A stretch of DNA of 64,000 nt from Aotearoamyces nothofagi (taxonomy: Eukaryota > Ascomycota > Leotiomycetes > Leotiales > Tympanidaceae), in the NCBI GenBank assembly GCA_015345905.1, contig JADDTR010000011.1, positions 434,001 through 498,000 on the forward strand, read 5' to 3'. The position numbers and the translations under genes are program-made. Every line of letters begins with the position of its first letter. Positions within the stretch are counted from its first letter, which is position 1. The notes below the pieces were generated by a model, which ran no database searches, had not been told where the DNA came from, and worked only from the letters and a program-made list of their open reading frames with translations. Shown here piece after piece: positions 9,776 to 23,796 of the stretch.

Positions 9776-11623
9776 TTAATTATAACCTGGGTGCTCCCTA
9801 AGACGCGCGTTTTCAGCCCTGAGTTTCCTGTTTTCCTTTCCCATTTTTGCCAACTTCAGTTCCTGCTTCATCAGCTTCAGCTTGTATTGTATTTGTGCTA
9901 TCTCTGGGTCCGAATCATCGCCAGAGTCATCAGGGGGCGGCCTTTGCGTGTTATCTAATTCAGGAAGGGTTTCATCTTCAAGAAGAGGATGTTGAGTATT
10001 TATTGAAGCGGTGCGGCGATTTTTACGAACATCCTGCTGTGAAGCATTGCCGGAAGTTCTACGAGACATCGCTGGTGCAGGCTCAGGCTCATCCACCGTA
10101 GACTGAAATGCTTGTCCCCTTTGGTGGGATCGTAGAGCGGCAGCCGGAGACTGGTGATTTGCTGCTGGAGATGGACCATGAGACTCGGGTTGCGAGTCGA
10201 GAAGGGCCATTCGATCAGGTAGGTCATCCTCACTGGCAGGCCAGCTTATAGATAGGCCATCCTCAGTGGAATACCAGCTTACAGGAGATGTTTCCTGTAC
10301 AACGGCTGTCTGTATAAGAGCTCCTTCTTCCATCTTCTGGGCGTGAAAATCAGTATGAGTCGTACCGATATGATGCTTTGAATGGTTGCGGCTACCCCCA
10401 GCAACAGCCTGACGACGGTTGTTGATAGAGTTGTCGGAAACAGTTCGCAAACGTGGCTTGTCCAGCGTTGACCGAACCTGCCGCTGTTTTTTACGCATAT
10501 ACGTTAAAATGTCTGGTTTGCTCGTGGGGGACTCTTGATGCTCGGCTGGGGAAGGAGAAAGCTGCCTGGCAGGAGTCTCGGGGAGCGTGGTCCTTTCATT
10601 ACTGCTCATGGTGCGTTTTATACGCACACCATCCTTTGGGACAAGATGTTTCCTCTTCAGAATGGGTATAATTTCAGGCTCTACATCGCTTTGAGTTCCA
10701 GCCGCATGCGCTATAGCATCATCTAAACCCCCGGTTCTGGCATATTCGGGGGATGGGCTTGATATCGGAGATGGAGTCTGAAACACGAGTATATGCCGCC
10801 GATTACTGACACCAGGGCGACGAGTACTCTCTTGGAAGACTTCATCCCCAGGAGGTCTTAGGAATGGTGCCTGTGGTGGACTCGCACGGGTGTTTTCCGA
10901 CGCCATAGGACGAGACGGTCTTGAATTTTTTTTATTGTCCTTATACTTAGGCTGTTGAGAGAGATGTAAATTAGGCGGGGAAGAGGCTTGACTTTCATCT
11001 TTGACCTGAGCCCTGAGTTCTTCAAATGGAGCTGACCTATGGGGGGAAGAAACCTGGGGAGGCTGGCTCTCACGTGACGGTTCTTCTTTGATTTGGACTT
11101 CCTCATCAACGTGCGGCAGCCCTGGCTTTTGAAGCAATTTTCTATCCTCAGAATTATCCTAGAGATTCGACATGTTAACACAATGGTTCTAAACAGCGTA
11201 CCAAAGTCTACTTACCAAAGAACATGGATGACACTCATTCTCACAGCGTGAACATTTGAACCGTTGGCCATCAATAGGCGGCATTACCATGCACAGATAT
11301 CCATTTAAAACACACCAGCCGCACTTCTGGGGAGCAGCGAAGCCGCATGCCTCAATCTCAGCGACTTTGGCTAGAAATTGGACTCTTTGAGGGCTGTTAC
11401 AGTGGATTACCCAGTCAGGGATGGGGTATTGACACTGAGAGGCTGCATTCTCCTCGTCTTTTCCAGCCCAAAAAGAAATCTGGTTGACTTCGTCATCTTC
11501 ACTCTGACTCTCATAATCCACATCCCTAGCGAGGATATCCTCCTCAAGCTCCTCGCGCTCGCGTCGAACAGCAGGGACGCCGACGCGTGAAGGTAGGACG
11601 CGTTTCTTCTGCGGATTTGACAA
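9776..11623 (-). CDS. Unrecognised Cys-rich, disordered protein with C-terminal coiled coil
   Basis: Two exons (11623-11216 and 11158-9776) give 596 residues. The intron has GTAAGT, a GTTAAC branch site and CTCTAG. Exon 1 carries a cysteine cluster at about 105-136: CGFAAPQKCGWCVLNGYLC and then FKCSRCENECHPCSL, with paired CxxC spacing that suggests zinc binding. Residues about 150-550 are low-complexity and rich in Pro, Ser and Gln, with short basic patches. The last 45 residues (IQYKLKLMKQELKLAKMGK and what follows) form a Leu/Lys/Glu heptad-like helix, a probable coiled coil. The general look is of a fungal nuclear protein, but I do not recognise the family and propose no function. Confidence 0.75.
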
Positions 11624-12598
11624 CAGAAATTTCTTCGATGAACAGGAATAGTTATTTACTTTCCTAGAAGAAAGACTTGCGCGTCTACTGCTTCGCGGTT
11701 AATGGTTTGCCGCCACAGGTGAGCGACGGTACCCACCTCCCGAACGGTGCACAATCAATGCAATCCCTTCGATTGCAGTCATGCCACTCATCTACATAAC
11801 TTCTCGTGGGAAGACTGTGTCTTGTACAAGGGATATTGGTACTTCCGCTGGCATCACGTGAGCGTTTGTGAGACTCCATTGTGGTTAGATAGTCCCGAGG
11901 GAGGAGCTGTTGAAGATCGCGATTCGGGCGGTTCCAATCGTGAAGCGAAAGCCGTTGGATATATCGCCAGCTTCCTTACAATAACCTTCCATCATGCTGA
12001 ATGAGCATTTCCAACTCAGGATACCACTATAGGCAAATTTATATCAGTTGGATTACTTAACCCCCCAATTTTGTTCAAGGTCACAGAATTATTTGTATGC
12101 TAAATCCCTCAGCGGCATTCGAGAGTCTAGAAGCAATTTGGGTCTCCATTGGCATAATTCGGAGCCTTAGATCGGCAATAGCATTTCAAGCTGTGATCAT
12201 ATGGTAATAGACTGTAGTTTCAATCTAAATTCCTAAACTTTTCAACTAATCAATTGTTTGTGACTATATCATTACTTAGCGGCCTTGTCGGTCTGGCCAC
12301 TCTGGTGCAGAACTGGCCAATACCAAGTTGACCAAGATATATCATATAGTTATTCTACTGAGAAGAAAATAACGGGATAGGGTTAAGGGCATGATCCGAG
12401 TTAAAATGGCATAGCTGAAAGGAAATACCTATTACTGATAGATAAGCAAGAGGAGCTTTTCATTCCGCGCATACCTACGTCTTGTTGCAGCGTTACTGGA
12501 AGCCCTTCAAGTACCTATTGCCACATTTCAACCTCCTTCCCGTAGTAGGTGACCGAGAAGTGTCTCCTTCAACTCCACTTGAAACGAAACGCCTACAC
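11624..12598. other. AT-rich intergenic region
   Basis: These 975 bp hold the promoter side of the gene starting at 11623 and the 3' flank of the damaged formamidase gene. Open frames are short and show no domain. I see no tandem array, tRNA or mobile element. Confidence 0.5.
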
Positions 12599-13514
12599 TC
12601 AGAGGTCTCTTATCATATCTAAGCTAGTCTGTATGAAACGGGCTAATTCATGTCCTTGCTGCCATATCTCATCATGCTGGCCTCACGCCGGAATATACTT
12701 GACTTGCTGTTTGCTATTTGAAGTCTTTCGGATGCGATCTAGCATTAGTTCGGTTTGTCTTTTACCAACCAGTTCATCATCGTCAGAGTGCAATACTAGA
12801 ATGGCCTTAGCCTTTCGCCATGCTACAGCTTCTGTTGAGGTAGACGGTGAAGCTGTCCTCCAGAGAGCTTCACCAGAGCCAAATGCACCCGTGACAAACT
12901 GCCTGTAAGCCAGATGTTCATGAGACTTAATGAGATCTGGTAAATCGTAAATGCCTTCGGATCCAACAATGGCGAGTGGTAGAAGGACCTTGAAACCCGC
13001 GCATTCTTCTTGAATCTGATATGCTAGCATTGCACCGCAGCTATGGCCAGCTAACAAGTATCGTATCCATTGCCGATGTGGTAAGACTCTTCCAGAAACG
13101 TCAAGGCTCTCGAGACTTCTATAACGTGATCAGGATGCTTTGCATCACGTGAGGCGTCGTGCGGTAAGCTGGGTTGGTGGGGATGATCAGGATATGGCGG
13201 CAGTCGATAATTGATAGAAGCAAAACCCGCAGCTGGATTCGTTGACTGCATAATAATCTTGAGCGCTGGCTCGAACGTCAGAGAGTCGCTCGTGGGATCT
13301 CGCCATACTCCACCATGTATAAAGCTTCTCGATGCCTTAGCTTTCAGGTCGTAATTCATGGTGGGGTGAAGTTTCCATACATAATCCATCTGTTGGCCTG
13401 GGAAGAATTCTTGCTGGATGTGTCGGCTATCCATACATCAACAGTATTTAATCTTGTGCTGCCCGGGCCTTTGATGTAGTTATGCCTGCTGTGAATGAAT
13501 GTTGACCGACCCAT
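12599..13514 (-). pseudogene. Kynurenine formamidase gene, apparently broken
   Basis: The sequence is a clear alpha/beta hydrolase of the kynurenine formamidase (Bna7) family, which turns N-formylkynurenine into kynurenine in tryptophan breakdown. Landmarks in order: LNTVDVWIADTSS; FIHGGVWRDP (the HGGxW oxyanion motif); FASINYRLPPYPDHP; AKHPDHVIEV; the nucleophile elbow AGHSCGAM; LHSDDDELV; and GQHDEIWQQGHELARFI carrying the catalytic His. One GT-AG intron (13380-13325, GTATGG, GCTAAG branch) rejoins W-I-I-F-I-H-G-G correctly. Two defects remain. There is a single-base frame change at about 13060-13070, just before the GHSCG elbow (GATAC where GATTAC would keep frame). There is also an in-frame TGA at 12683-12685 just before GQHDEIW, in a position where CGA would fit. 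Either the gene is decayed or the assembly has two errors. The start is Met at 13514, or 13550 if extended. Confidence 0.72.
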
Positions 13515-13833
13515 GTTGCCGATGATTTCGGGCGATGAAGCTCTCCCCAAATTTGTAGATATTTGCCGAGAAATATACTTCTCGCACGCAACTTAAAGAG
13601 TCACCCCCCCTCACAGCAAAACAGGTCCTCCACCAATCTCCTCCTGAGTTACTCGCGGTCAAGAATTACTATTTCTAGCTCCGTGGTCTAGGAAGTGGTG
13701 ATCTGCGTGGACTGAGCTTTTTGCGGGAGCGTCATCGGCCCATCTTGCACTGGTCCGCCAGTGCGCAACGTACAGCTTTGCTTTGATCGGTCCTCTTTGC
13801 TGGAGTGTGGACCTCTGAAGGTCATTGGCAATT
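13515..13833. promoter_or_regulatory. Divergent interval, formamidase relic / NAA15
   Basis: These 319 bp lie between the start of the damaged formamidase gene and the NAA15 start codon. They must contain the NAA15 promoter. I see no further gene. Confidence 0.5.
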
Positions 13834-16477
13834 ATGCCTCAACCACTGAGTCCAAAGGAAGCTTCCCTGTTTCGAACAGTCGTTCGCAACTATGAAGATA
13901 AGCAGTACAAGAAAGGTATGCGCTGTGCTCCCCAGAGGCATTATACCATGCTGACAGATGGAACTAGGTCTTAAGGCGGCCGAGCAGATCTTAAAGAAGA
14001 ACCCAAAGCATGGAGATACTATGGCCATGAAAGCCCTGATCCTCAACTCGATGGGGAAGTCAGAGGAGGCGTTTGCGCTGGGAAAGCTTGCCCTGCAAGC
14101 CGACATGAAGTCGCACGTATGCTGGCACGTCTACGGGTTGCTATATCGATCTGAGAAGAACTTTGAAGAGGCAATTAAGGCATATAAGTTTGCGTTGAAG
14201 CTCGATCCAGAATCTCAGCAAATCCAGAGGGATCTTGCGCTACTTCAAATACAAATGCGAGACTACCAAGGCTATATTGTCAGTAGAAGGGCCATGTTAC
14301 AGGCGCGATCACATATACGACAGAATTGGACAGCCCTTGCTGTTGCGCACCACCTTTCTGGGAATCTTGTGGAGGCAGAGAGCGTCATGACCACATATGA
14401 AGACACGCTGAAAAACCCGCCTTCGAAGACAGATTTCGAAAACTCCGAGGCTATCATGTATAAGAACTCTCTCATCGCGGAGATGGGAAACACTGAGAAG
14501 GCTCTAGATCACCTTGAAACTGCCGGGAAACACAATCTTGATCGTTTGGCTGTGATGGAACTGCGTGCGAAATATCTGGCGAAGTTAGGCCGAAAGGAGG
14601 AAGCAGCGAAAGCTTTCAGAGCCTTAATTGATCGCAATTCGGAATACAAGACCTACTATGATGGCCTCGCAGCTGCCCTTGATATTGAGTCCGGTGACCA
14701 TAAGTCATTAAAGGCCATCTATGACGAATATGCTGAGAAGTATCCCAGAAGCGATGCCGCGAGACGACTACCTTTGGATTTCTTAGACGGTATATAATCA
14801 TATACGATCCCCCCCCGTGATCAAGACTGACGTGGACTAGGCGAGGACTTTCGAATAGCGGCTGACCAGTACATACACCGAATGCTTGACAAAGGAGTCC
14901 CCTCTACCTTTGCTAACCTCAAACATCTCTACTCCGACCCAATCAAGAAGGAGGCTCTCCTGTCTACTGTAAAAGCATACATTGACAGTAAAAAGGGGCT
15001 GGTAAATGAGGAGCCTAAGAGAAACGGAGACACCTCTAAAGGAGACTCTTCTGCTTTTTACTTTTTAGCTCAGCACTACAATTACTATCTTAGTCGCGAC
15101 CTCGCCCGAGCACTAGAGTATATTGAAAAAGCAATCCAGCTAGAACCTAAGAGTGTTGATTTCCACATGACAAAAGCGCGTATATGGAAACACTATGGCA
15201 ATACTCAGAAAGCATCCGAAACTATGGAAGCCGCTCGAACTTTGGATCCTCGAGACCGATATATCAACACGAAAGCTGCAAAATACCAATTACGGAACAA
15301 TGAAAGTGATGCCGCTCTTAAGACAATGGGCATGTTCACTCGCGTAGAAACAGTCGGCGGACCACTGGCGGATTTGCACGACATGCAATGTATGTGGTTC
15401 CTTGCTGAGGATGGAGAGTCGTATATACGACAAGGAAAGCTGGGCCTTGCACTGAAGCGCTTTACCGCGGTGTATAATGTCTTTGATGTTTGGCAAGAGG
15501 ATCAATTTGACTTCCACAGCTTTTCTCTCCGTAAGGGCCAGATCAGAGCATATGTAGAAATGATTAGATGGGAAGATCACTTGCGTGACCATCCTTTCTT
15601 TTCGCGAGCAGCTTTATCTGCTGTTAAGATCTACATCAAGCTTCACGACAAGCCGTTGACAAATGGAACGAACGGAGTTTCGAATGGCGATGACGCCGAC
15701 GCTATAGAGCGAAAGAAGGCTGCAAAAAAGGCACGAAAGGAAGCACAAAAGGCGGAGAGGGAGGCCGCAGCGAAGAAGGCTGAGCCGAACAAGGCAACAA
15801 AGGAGACTGATCAAGTGACCAAGAAGGTTGATGATGACCCTAATGGCCAGAAACTTGTTGATACTACTGAGCCAATGCAAGATGCTATGAAGTTTCTCAA
15901 CCCTCTACTAGAGTTCAGTCCTAAGAATATTGATGTCCAGCTTGCCGGCTTTGAGGTCTTTATTCGAAGAGGTAAGCTTGCAAGACAATGTTTGGTTACC
16001 ATAACTAACAACTATACAGAGAAATATCTTCTTGCGTTGAAGTGCCTCTTAGCAGCATCGAATATTGATGCTAACAATCCTAAGTTGCATGAGCAGATCA
16101 TCAAGTTCAAGGAACGCATTGATACTAGCTCGGCATCACTTTCCCCTAAGACCGCAGAAGTGGTCAAGACAGAATTCACGCTGCTTCCAGCCTCAAGTAG
16201 CCTGGTACAATTCAACGACGACTTCCTATCAAAACACAAAGACAGTCCTAGCCACGTTATTTCCGCCCTAAAAGTCCGCAAATCCCTCTCATCCGCCGAC
16301 GAGTCAAAGACCGCACAAGACATCATCGCGGTCCTTGATCTGCCAGCAGTAACCTTTGAAGAAGCAAAGGAAGGCTTAGAAGTTCTCTCTTCATGGAAAA
16401 GCAGCGAGCTTCAATCCTACCGATCAAAGGCTGCAAAGAAATGGCCCGAGGCTACCATCTTCGCCGCGAGCAACTGA
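13834..16477 (+). CDS. NAA15: N-terminal acetyltransferase A auxiliary subunit
   Basis: Exons 13834-13915, 13968-14789, 14841-15971 and 16020-16477 give 830 residues. Naa15/Nat1 is the ribosome-anchoring scaffold of NatA, which acetylates the N-termini of nascent proteins with catalytic subunit Naa10. The start, MPQPLSPKEASLFRTVVRNY, and the next part, KKGLKAAEQILKKNPKHGDT, are strongly family-like. TPR repeats run through the N-terminal two thirds, for example VCWHVYGLLYRSEKNFEEAI and YLAKLGRKEEAAKAFRALI. Residues around 590-660 are a basic Lys/Ala/Glu helix (RKKAAKKARKEAQKAEREAA), typical of the family before the last repeats. All introns keep frame with GT-AG ends; the last has an ATAACTAAC branch site. 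Convergent with TIM54. Confidence 0.95.
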
Positions 16478-17002
16478 TTATATTCAATTATATATTCGGC
16501 GCTGTCATAGCGGACAGCGTCTCCAGTAAAGTTGTATGGAATTCAAGAGTCGGTTTCAAAGAGTCAGACATATCTACGGCGCGCAAAAGCTCTTTTGTGG
16601 TCCCTCCAGCAAAGTTTTGGGGAGGGCATTTGCATAGGTCTTACCTAGATTGCGCCTTGTACTTTGTAATCGTACCCTAGTTAGGCAGGAAGAATAGACG
16701 CATCAGAAGCTCATAGACGGAAAATGGTAAAAGTCGGCTGCAGCTTCTGGCTTTTTTGGTGTAGACTACAGTGAATGAATCGTTGCAGAGGAGATTGATT
16801 ATATTATCGAACGCCACTGTTCAGTTTAGTAGTTGCGCATGTATACTTGTGGATCACGTCCCTTCTATATACTACATCCTGTTCTAGCCATATGAATACA
16901 TGCCCGCGTGTCGTATCGCTTCAACGCTCATTTACGAGATGCACTCCCTATCCTACAAATCGAGGTCTGTCTCTGCATCGTTCTGATATCCTGTTCTATA
17001 CA
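16478..17002. other. Convergent intergenic region NAA15 / TIM54
   Basis: These 525 bp are 3' flank for both neighbours. No coding sequence, RNA or repeat is supportable. Confidence 0.5.
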
Positions 17003-18492
17003 TCATTCCAAGATCTCCTCGTCTGGCTCCTGCGTCTTCGGCTTGGTCTTCGGAGCCAAGCCCAGCTGCACCTGCGCATCCCTCCATATCGTCCTCGCGA
17101 ATCCTTTCACGCGCCCTTCAATCTCCTCTTCGGCAATGACAAACCGGCTTGCTCTCTCCTCGTCTTCGGGAGTAAGTTCTGCTCTCCGCATACGACCTGC
17201 AATGCGCGGATCCAAGACAACGTCTTCTAGCCAAGTGCGCTCTGGTTCGCCTTCGACATGCTTGCGGACGGCCTTGTGCCAGTCTTGCTCTTCTTCCATA
17301 AGTGCTGCTGCTTGCTCTGAATGGGCTATATCATTGTCACCAATACTCGCTGAGCCATCAGAGGAATCAGCAAATAATGATTCGGGAGTGGTGGTAGTTG
17401 CGTGGTAAGGTCTATAAGTGGATAGGACGATAGCTGCGGTTTCACGACCGATTTGGTCGGCAAGTTCACGCCGGTTAAGGAACCGATACAACCGCAGGGG
17501 AGTATTAATGATGCCAAGGATGTGAGGGAAGGCGATCGGGACTGAAGGGTCGAGTTCTGACGGAAGTTCTGTTGGAGTTGGCGCAGATGCATAGTCGATT
17601 GTGGAGATGAATGGAGCTGGATGAGGGACCTTTTTGGGCTTTTCGGCCGGTGGTGCCGGGCTATCCGCTGACGAAGAATCGGAGCTCTCTGGGGAAGAAT
17701 GAATAGTAATACCTGGGAGTGTCTCTACTGGCTTGTCGGCTTCCAGTTCGGAGGGTTGTGATTCTTCTGAGGACTTTTCAACTGCTGGCGGTTCTGGTGC
17801 AATCAGAGGTCCTAGCCAGCCCTCGTGGAGACCACGAATATATTCCTTCCAGGTATGTCGTCCAATGACTATATCGCCTTGTGGTCCATCCCATTCCTTA
17901 GTTCCGTTCTGCCGTCGAATTCGCGTTGTAGCATCCTCCTCCTCTTCGGCTTTGTCCTGTGGCAACCGTAGCTTGCGAATCCTTTCCGCTAGCTCTGACC
18001 GTACATCTCCCTCTTTCCGGCCCTGGATAAATTGCCAATCTAGACCTGAAGCTACTAGAATAGGTTTTACATAGTCCTTGAAGTGGTCCTGTGAGATCCG
18101 CAACGAATCTGTTGGGGGCCCTTCTAAGAAGACTGTGAGCTTCCTAGGCATTGTTTTTGAGTCGAGAGGTTCTAATGCCAAGTGCTCAACGAGTTTACAC
18201 CATTTACGTTGTGCTCTTTTTGTTTCCCGTTTATCATATATAACTGCGGCTGAGATAGACCCTGTTATCGACAGAAAGATCATCCAGTTTCGGGATGGTA
18301 ACTTGAGGCGCATATTGGGAAGACCGAGCATTTTCCATACTGGACTAGGCGGGCGGATAGGTTTCGAAGGCTTCACATTGGGCTTTATGGTCGAAGCAGG
18401 TGCCTAATATATCACAATGTCAGCATATGGCTACTTATAATTGGAGGTGTGACCAAGGCTACCTCTGCTTCGGTGGGCTTCGAGTCAGCCAT
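17003..18492 (-). CDS. TIM54: Mitochondrial inner membrane translocase subunit Tim54
   Basis: A 10-codon first exon (18492-18463, MADSKPTEAE) is joined to 18403-17003, giving 476 residues. Tim54 supports the TIM22 complex that inserts carrier proteins into the inner membrane, and assembly of the Yme1 protease. The sequence begins with VKPSKPIRPPSPVWKMLGLP and a hydrophobic anchor, NWMIFLSITGSISAAVIYDK, near residue 50. It then has the conserved matrix/IMS part, RKLTVFLEGPPTDSLRISQD, HFKDYVKPILVASGLDWQFI, and WKEYIRGLHEGWLGPL. An acidic/Ser-rich stretch lies at about 230-280. The C-terminal part has PLRLYRFLNRRELADQIGRE. The first intron has weak ends (GTAGCC; ATATTAG), so the exact N-terminus is less certain than the rest. 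Confidence 0.9.
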
Positions 18493-20096
18493 AAGATAGA
18501 TAGTTGCTGAGAAAGATAGAATGTAAAAAGACGTTCTTAATTGGAAGGACGCATTGAAGAGGAAGACAATATTGTAGATACGAGCCTCGATTAATGGATA
18601 TAAACGCAGAAAACTGCTCTTCTCGTACGGCTACCCTCTCTTGCTCTGCTCGTCTCGAGGCTGAAGCTCTATAAAATTTTGGTGAGGCCTCATATCTGAG
18701 GTCCTAATAACCAACGTGCGGCCGTTGCCGGCCCCATATCGATAAGACATGAAATGGATCGGTCAAACATTCTTATCATCTTTCCTACTCGTAAATCAGC
18801 TCACAATAGCCCTTTCACAGTTTACATGTTGTGGTTGCATGCCTTTCAACCGTGTGCCTGCCTACCAGCCCTAATCCTATCCTCATGGCGATATGCGTTT
18901 GATCTACAATAACAACGATAGGTCTCGCTCCTCAGGAATGGCGTACTACGTCAGGACTTTGGGAGAAAGAAAAGGGGTCGAGCAAGATCGCTGGGGTCCT
19001 TGTTTCCCTCAAGGACCTGGATGCGCTCCCCTGCGACCCCTGTACGCTATCCGTTTGCACACGGCGTCAGCATTTTGCCCATGGCCACCCGGCTGTCTCC
19101 CATCCTGCCCCAGCCTGTGTTTCTGCAAGACGGAAAGAAGAGAACACAGCCGCCTTGATATGCCATGATGTTTTGTGAAGCCACAGAGTATTTGGAGCAA
19201 TGGAGGATCACTTGCGGCCAACGAAATGCAATGCGAAGTACAAAGTTGTACATGGCGAGAGGCGAGAAGTGCGAGATGAGCCAAAGAATGCAGGTAGATA
19301 TCAGCAGACAAAACAAACAACCCCTTGTTTGTTGTATCTGATCTGGTTGAATCTAGACTCCACCACCCGCTGCAGCTTGACGGCCCATTCTTGTCGAACA
19401 TTTTGTGTACAAAGACATACGAAGGGCAGATGTACGTGAATCCGTGACCGTAACCCAAAGTGTACATTGTTACAGGCGTCGCCCATGAAGTGGCATGCAT
19501 CCTGCATCAAGTAGAGTGTCTGGGCTCCCAGGAGCTGTGAGACTGCCTGTAATATCTCAACAGCCTCTTTCGGCGCTTATACCTTTGACTGCAAGTGATA
19601 AAGACCCATGGTTGTACTGCGGATATCCGCCTTTTGACGTGTTCCTCTCTTTTCATTATTTATCGCGAAGTTTTAGTCCCGAGGTACGGTCTGCGTCTTC
19701 CCCTGAATTCGTTATCAAATGCTCGGCACAAACGAGATCGAAACTTAACCGCCTGGGATTTAAGTCCGTTCACCACTAAGTACGCTGTACATGTACCCTC
19801 TCACTTTGTTGTGCCCTCATAAATCGCAAAACAACACGAGTTAATATTCTCTCAACACGACGATAGAAACTGCCGACGATTATTACAGCACGCTGTACAC
19901 TGCTCGCTGTATCCTACCTCAAGGAGTTGGCCTTCAGTTAAGAGGGGCAGCCTGCGTCGATCTGTCTCGCCTGCGAATATCAGGGAGAGCAGTTACAGAG
20001 CCTTGACAACTGTACATCCTCGCACATCCTCGCACCTCAGCGCCAACTTGCTTGCACTCAACGTTGTAGACACGTCTCAGCCGGCAAATAGCTAAG
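18493..20096. promoter_or_regulatory. Long divergent intergenic region upstream of the NDR kinase gene
   Basis: 1.6 kb separates the TIM54 and kinase start codons, one of the longest upstream regions here. Several short open frames (for example at 18893 and 19495) lack domains and are most likely chance or upstream ORFs in a long leader. No tandem repeat or RNA gene was seen. A long regulatory 5' leader for the kinase is an inference. Confidence 0.45.
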
Positions 20097-22260
<2,164 letters not shown>

Positions 22261-22839
22261 TATGTCGACGGGGGTAATAGGGTAGATGCTTGAATATGAT
22301 CCTAGAATCAGAAGCATACTCAACCGGATTTGTTGAGGTTTCGTTGCCTGACTTGTTTCTACCAGTTCATGTTCACATTGAATTGTATAATGAATATGTC
22401 ACCTCCCCCGACATTACTTCGAACATCTTATAAATGCATGAGATTGTCTTTTTCTTTCCACTGTTTCACTACTGAAACGTCTCGAGCAGCGGACCAAGGC
22501 ACAGACAACAATATTCCACGGCAACGACCTTAATGTCTCTACTTTTTTTTACGAGGGTTCTTAGCTAGTTATGTTTGAAGCTATGATTACCGCATCGGCT
22601 TACTCTTAAGAGACAATTCCTGCATAGCGAAAGATTTCCACGAAATGAGCATATTCTGCATTGCGAAGGGGGACAATATTCTGCAGATCCATATATGTAG
22701 CTACCATTATAGTTTACAGTACCATATCAGGTATTTGGATGCATTCAAGACTCTCCATGAACAAATTATATGTGACTCCTTAACACCCCTTTTGACGCCA
22801 CGTAATGGAGGATAATTACAGCTCTTTATCCCATCCACA
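22261..22839. other. Convergent intergenic region kinase / SF3A2
   Basis: 579 bp of AT-rich 3' flank shared by two convergent genes. A T-run lies near 22543. No gene or repeat array is supportable. Confidence 0.5.
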
Positions 22840-23562
22840 TTATCTCCTTGGGGCCAGGCCTGGAACACCACTATACCTCTCCTCCCTCTCCGTCTTGAAC
22901 ATAACCTGTACCCAGAATTCCTTTAAATCCCCATCCCACCATGTCCAAAATCGCTCATTCGTCCTGTCGATTTCCCTAGCCTGTAATTTAAAACCGCAAG
23001 TCTGATATGGCTCTGCGGCTACCAACAGGTACTGGAAGTTTTTGTCCGGCGGATCATCCACCTTCTGCTCAAACGCACTCATGAATCGCACCTTAGGCTG
23101 CACATCTGGTGCAATCTCAGGATACTGCAGTTGAAACAATAGGCCATGCTGTCTCGTGACCGGATCTCTCGTCTTTGTGATCTTGTACCCTGGACGTCCA
23201 ATCTTGACAACATTTCTTCTGACTGCAACTTGAGCGCCGACCATGCCAATCGGTAGGCCTGTAACAGGGTCGGTGCCAGCACGACCTTCCTTTTGCTCTC
23301 GTGCGGCACGGCGCGCGAGGTTCGTTTGATGCTTTCGTCCTTGAGTGTGTGCGAGGTAGGAGCCGTCATTTTGGTGTACAGTTAAGCAGAGCCGGCATTC
23401 GAATGAGCCAACGTGATTCTTGAAGAAGTATGGATCTTTGTCTAAGTCGATGGTCTCAAGGGCAAGCTTGCGCAGACGCTCACGACGATCAGCATTGGTC
23501 GACGAGGTAGAGGCTACGCCACCACCTCCAAACTTGGAGCCAGCGCGGTTCTGGTAGTCCAT
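22840..23562 (-). CDS. SF3A2: Splicing factor 3A subunit 2 (Prp11)
   Basis: One uninterrupted exon encodes 240 residues from MDYQNRAGSKFGGGGVAS. SF3A2/Prp11 is part of the U2 snRNP SF3A complex that helps U2 bind the branch site. The start motif QNRAGSKFGGGG is diagnostic. It is followed by DPYFFKNHVGSFECRLCLT and the matrin-type C2H2 zinc finger (C56, C59, H72, H78). Then come GRPGYKITKTRDPVTRQHGL and LLFQLQYPEIA. The frame stays open upstream to 23772, but the added residues do not look like the family and overlap the promoter shared with the TBCE gene, so I take Met at 23562. Confidence 0.96.
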   Translation of the reverse strand: MDYQNRAGSKFGGGGVASTSSTNADRRERLRKLALETIDLDKDPYFFKNHVGSFECRLCLTVHQNDGSYLAHTQGRKHQTNLARRAAREQKEGRAGTDPVTGLPIGMVGAQVAVRRNVVKIGRPGYKITKTRDPVTRQHGLLFQLQYPEIAPDVQPKVRFMSAFEQKVDDPPDKNFQYLLVAAEPYQTCGFKLQAREIDRTNERFWTWWDGDLKEFWVQVMFKTEREERYSGVPGLAPRR

Positions 23563-23796
23563 GTTGAAGACTCTCTGGCTGTAAGATAGAAGGTAGATAG
23601 ATTGGCAGTTCGCGACTGTGATTTGACCGTTGATGAGTCGCTGCGCTTGATTTGAAGTTGCGTCAAGTTGGCAGGTCGAATGGAGATGTCGCGAGGTTGA
23701 GGAAGAGAAGTTCGCCAAGCAATTTATTTGGTTCGGCTGCAGCCGTTCGACGAGGCTACCACTGATATTCACAATTCACAACACCAGCATCATGCA
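23563..23796. promoter_or_regulatory. Bidirectional promoter interval SF3A2 / TBCE
   Basis: The two start codons diverge across 234 bp. No separate gene fits. Promoter function is inferred from position. Confidence 0.55.

Noticed and set aside
12000-12540. AT-rich stretch considered as a mutated repeat of RIP type.
   Set aside because: No recognisable element sequence and no second copy in the window; base composition alone is not enough.
13060-13095. A very short intron as explanation for the frame change in the formamidase gene.
   Set aside because: The only candidate (about 40 nt, GTCTTA donor) lacks a branch site and would remove residues that align with the family just before GHSCG.
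23563-23772. 70-residue N-terminal extension of SF3A2.
   Set aside because: The family begins at MDYQNRAGSKFGGGG; the extension overlaps the shared promoter with the TBCE gene.
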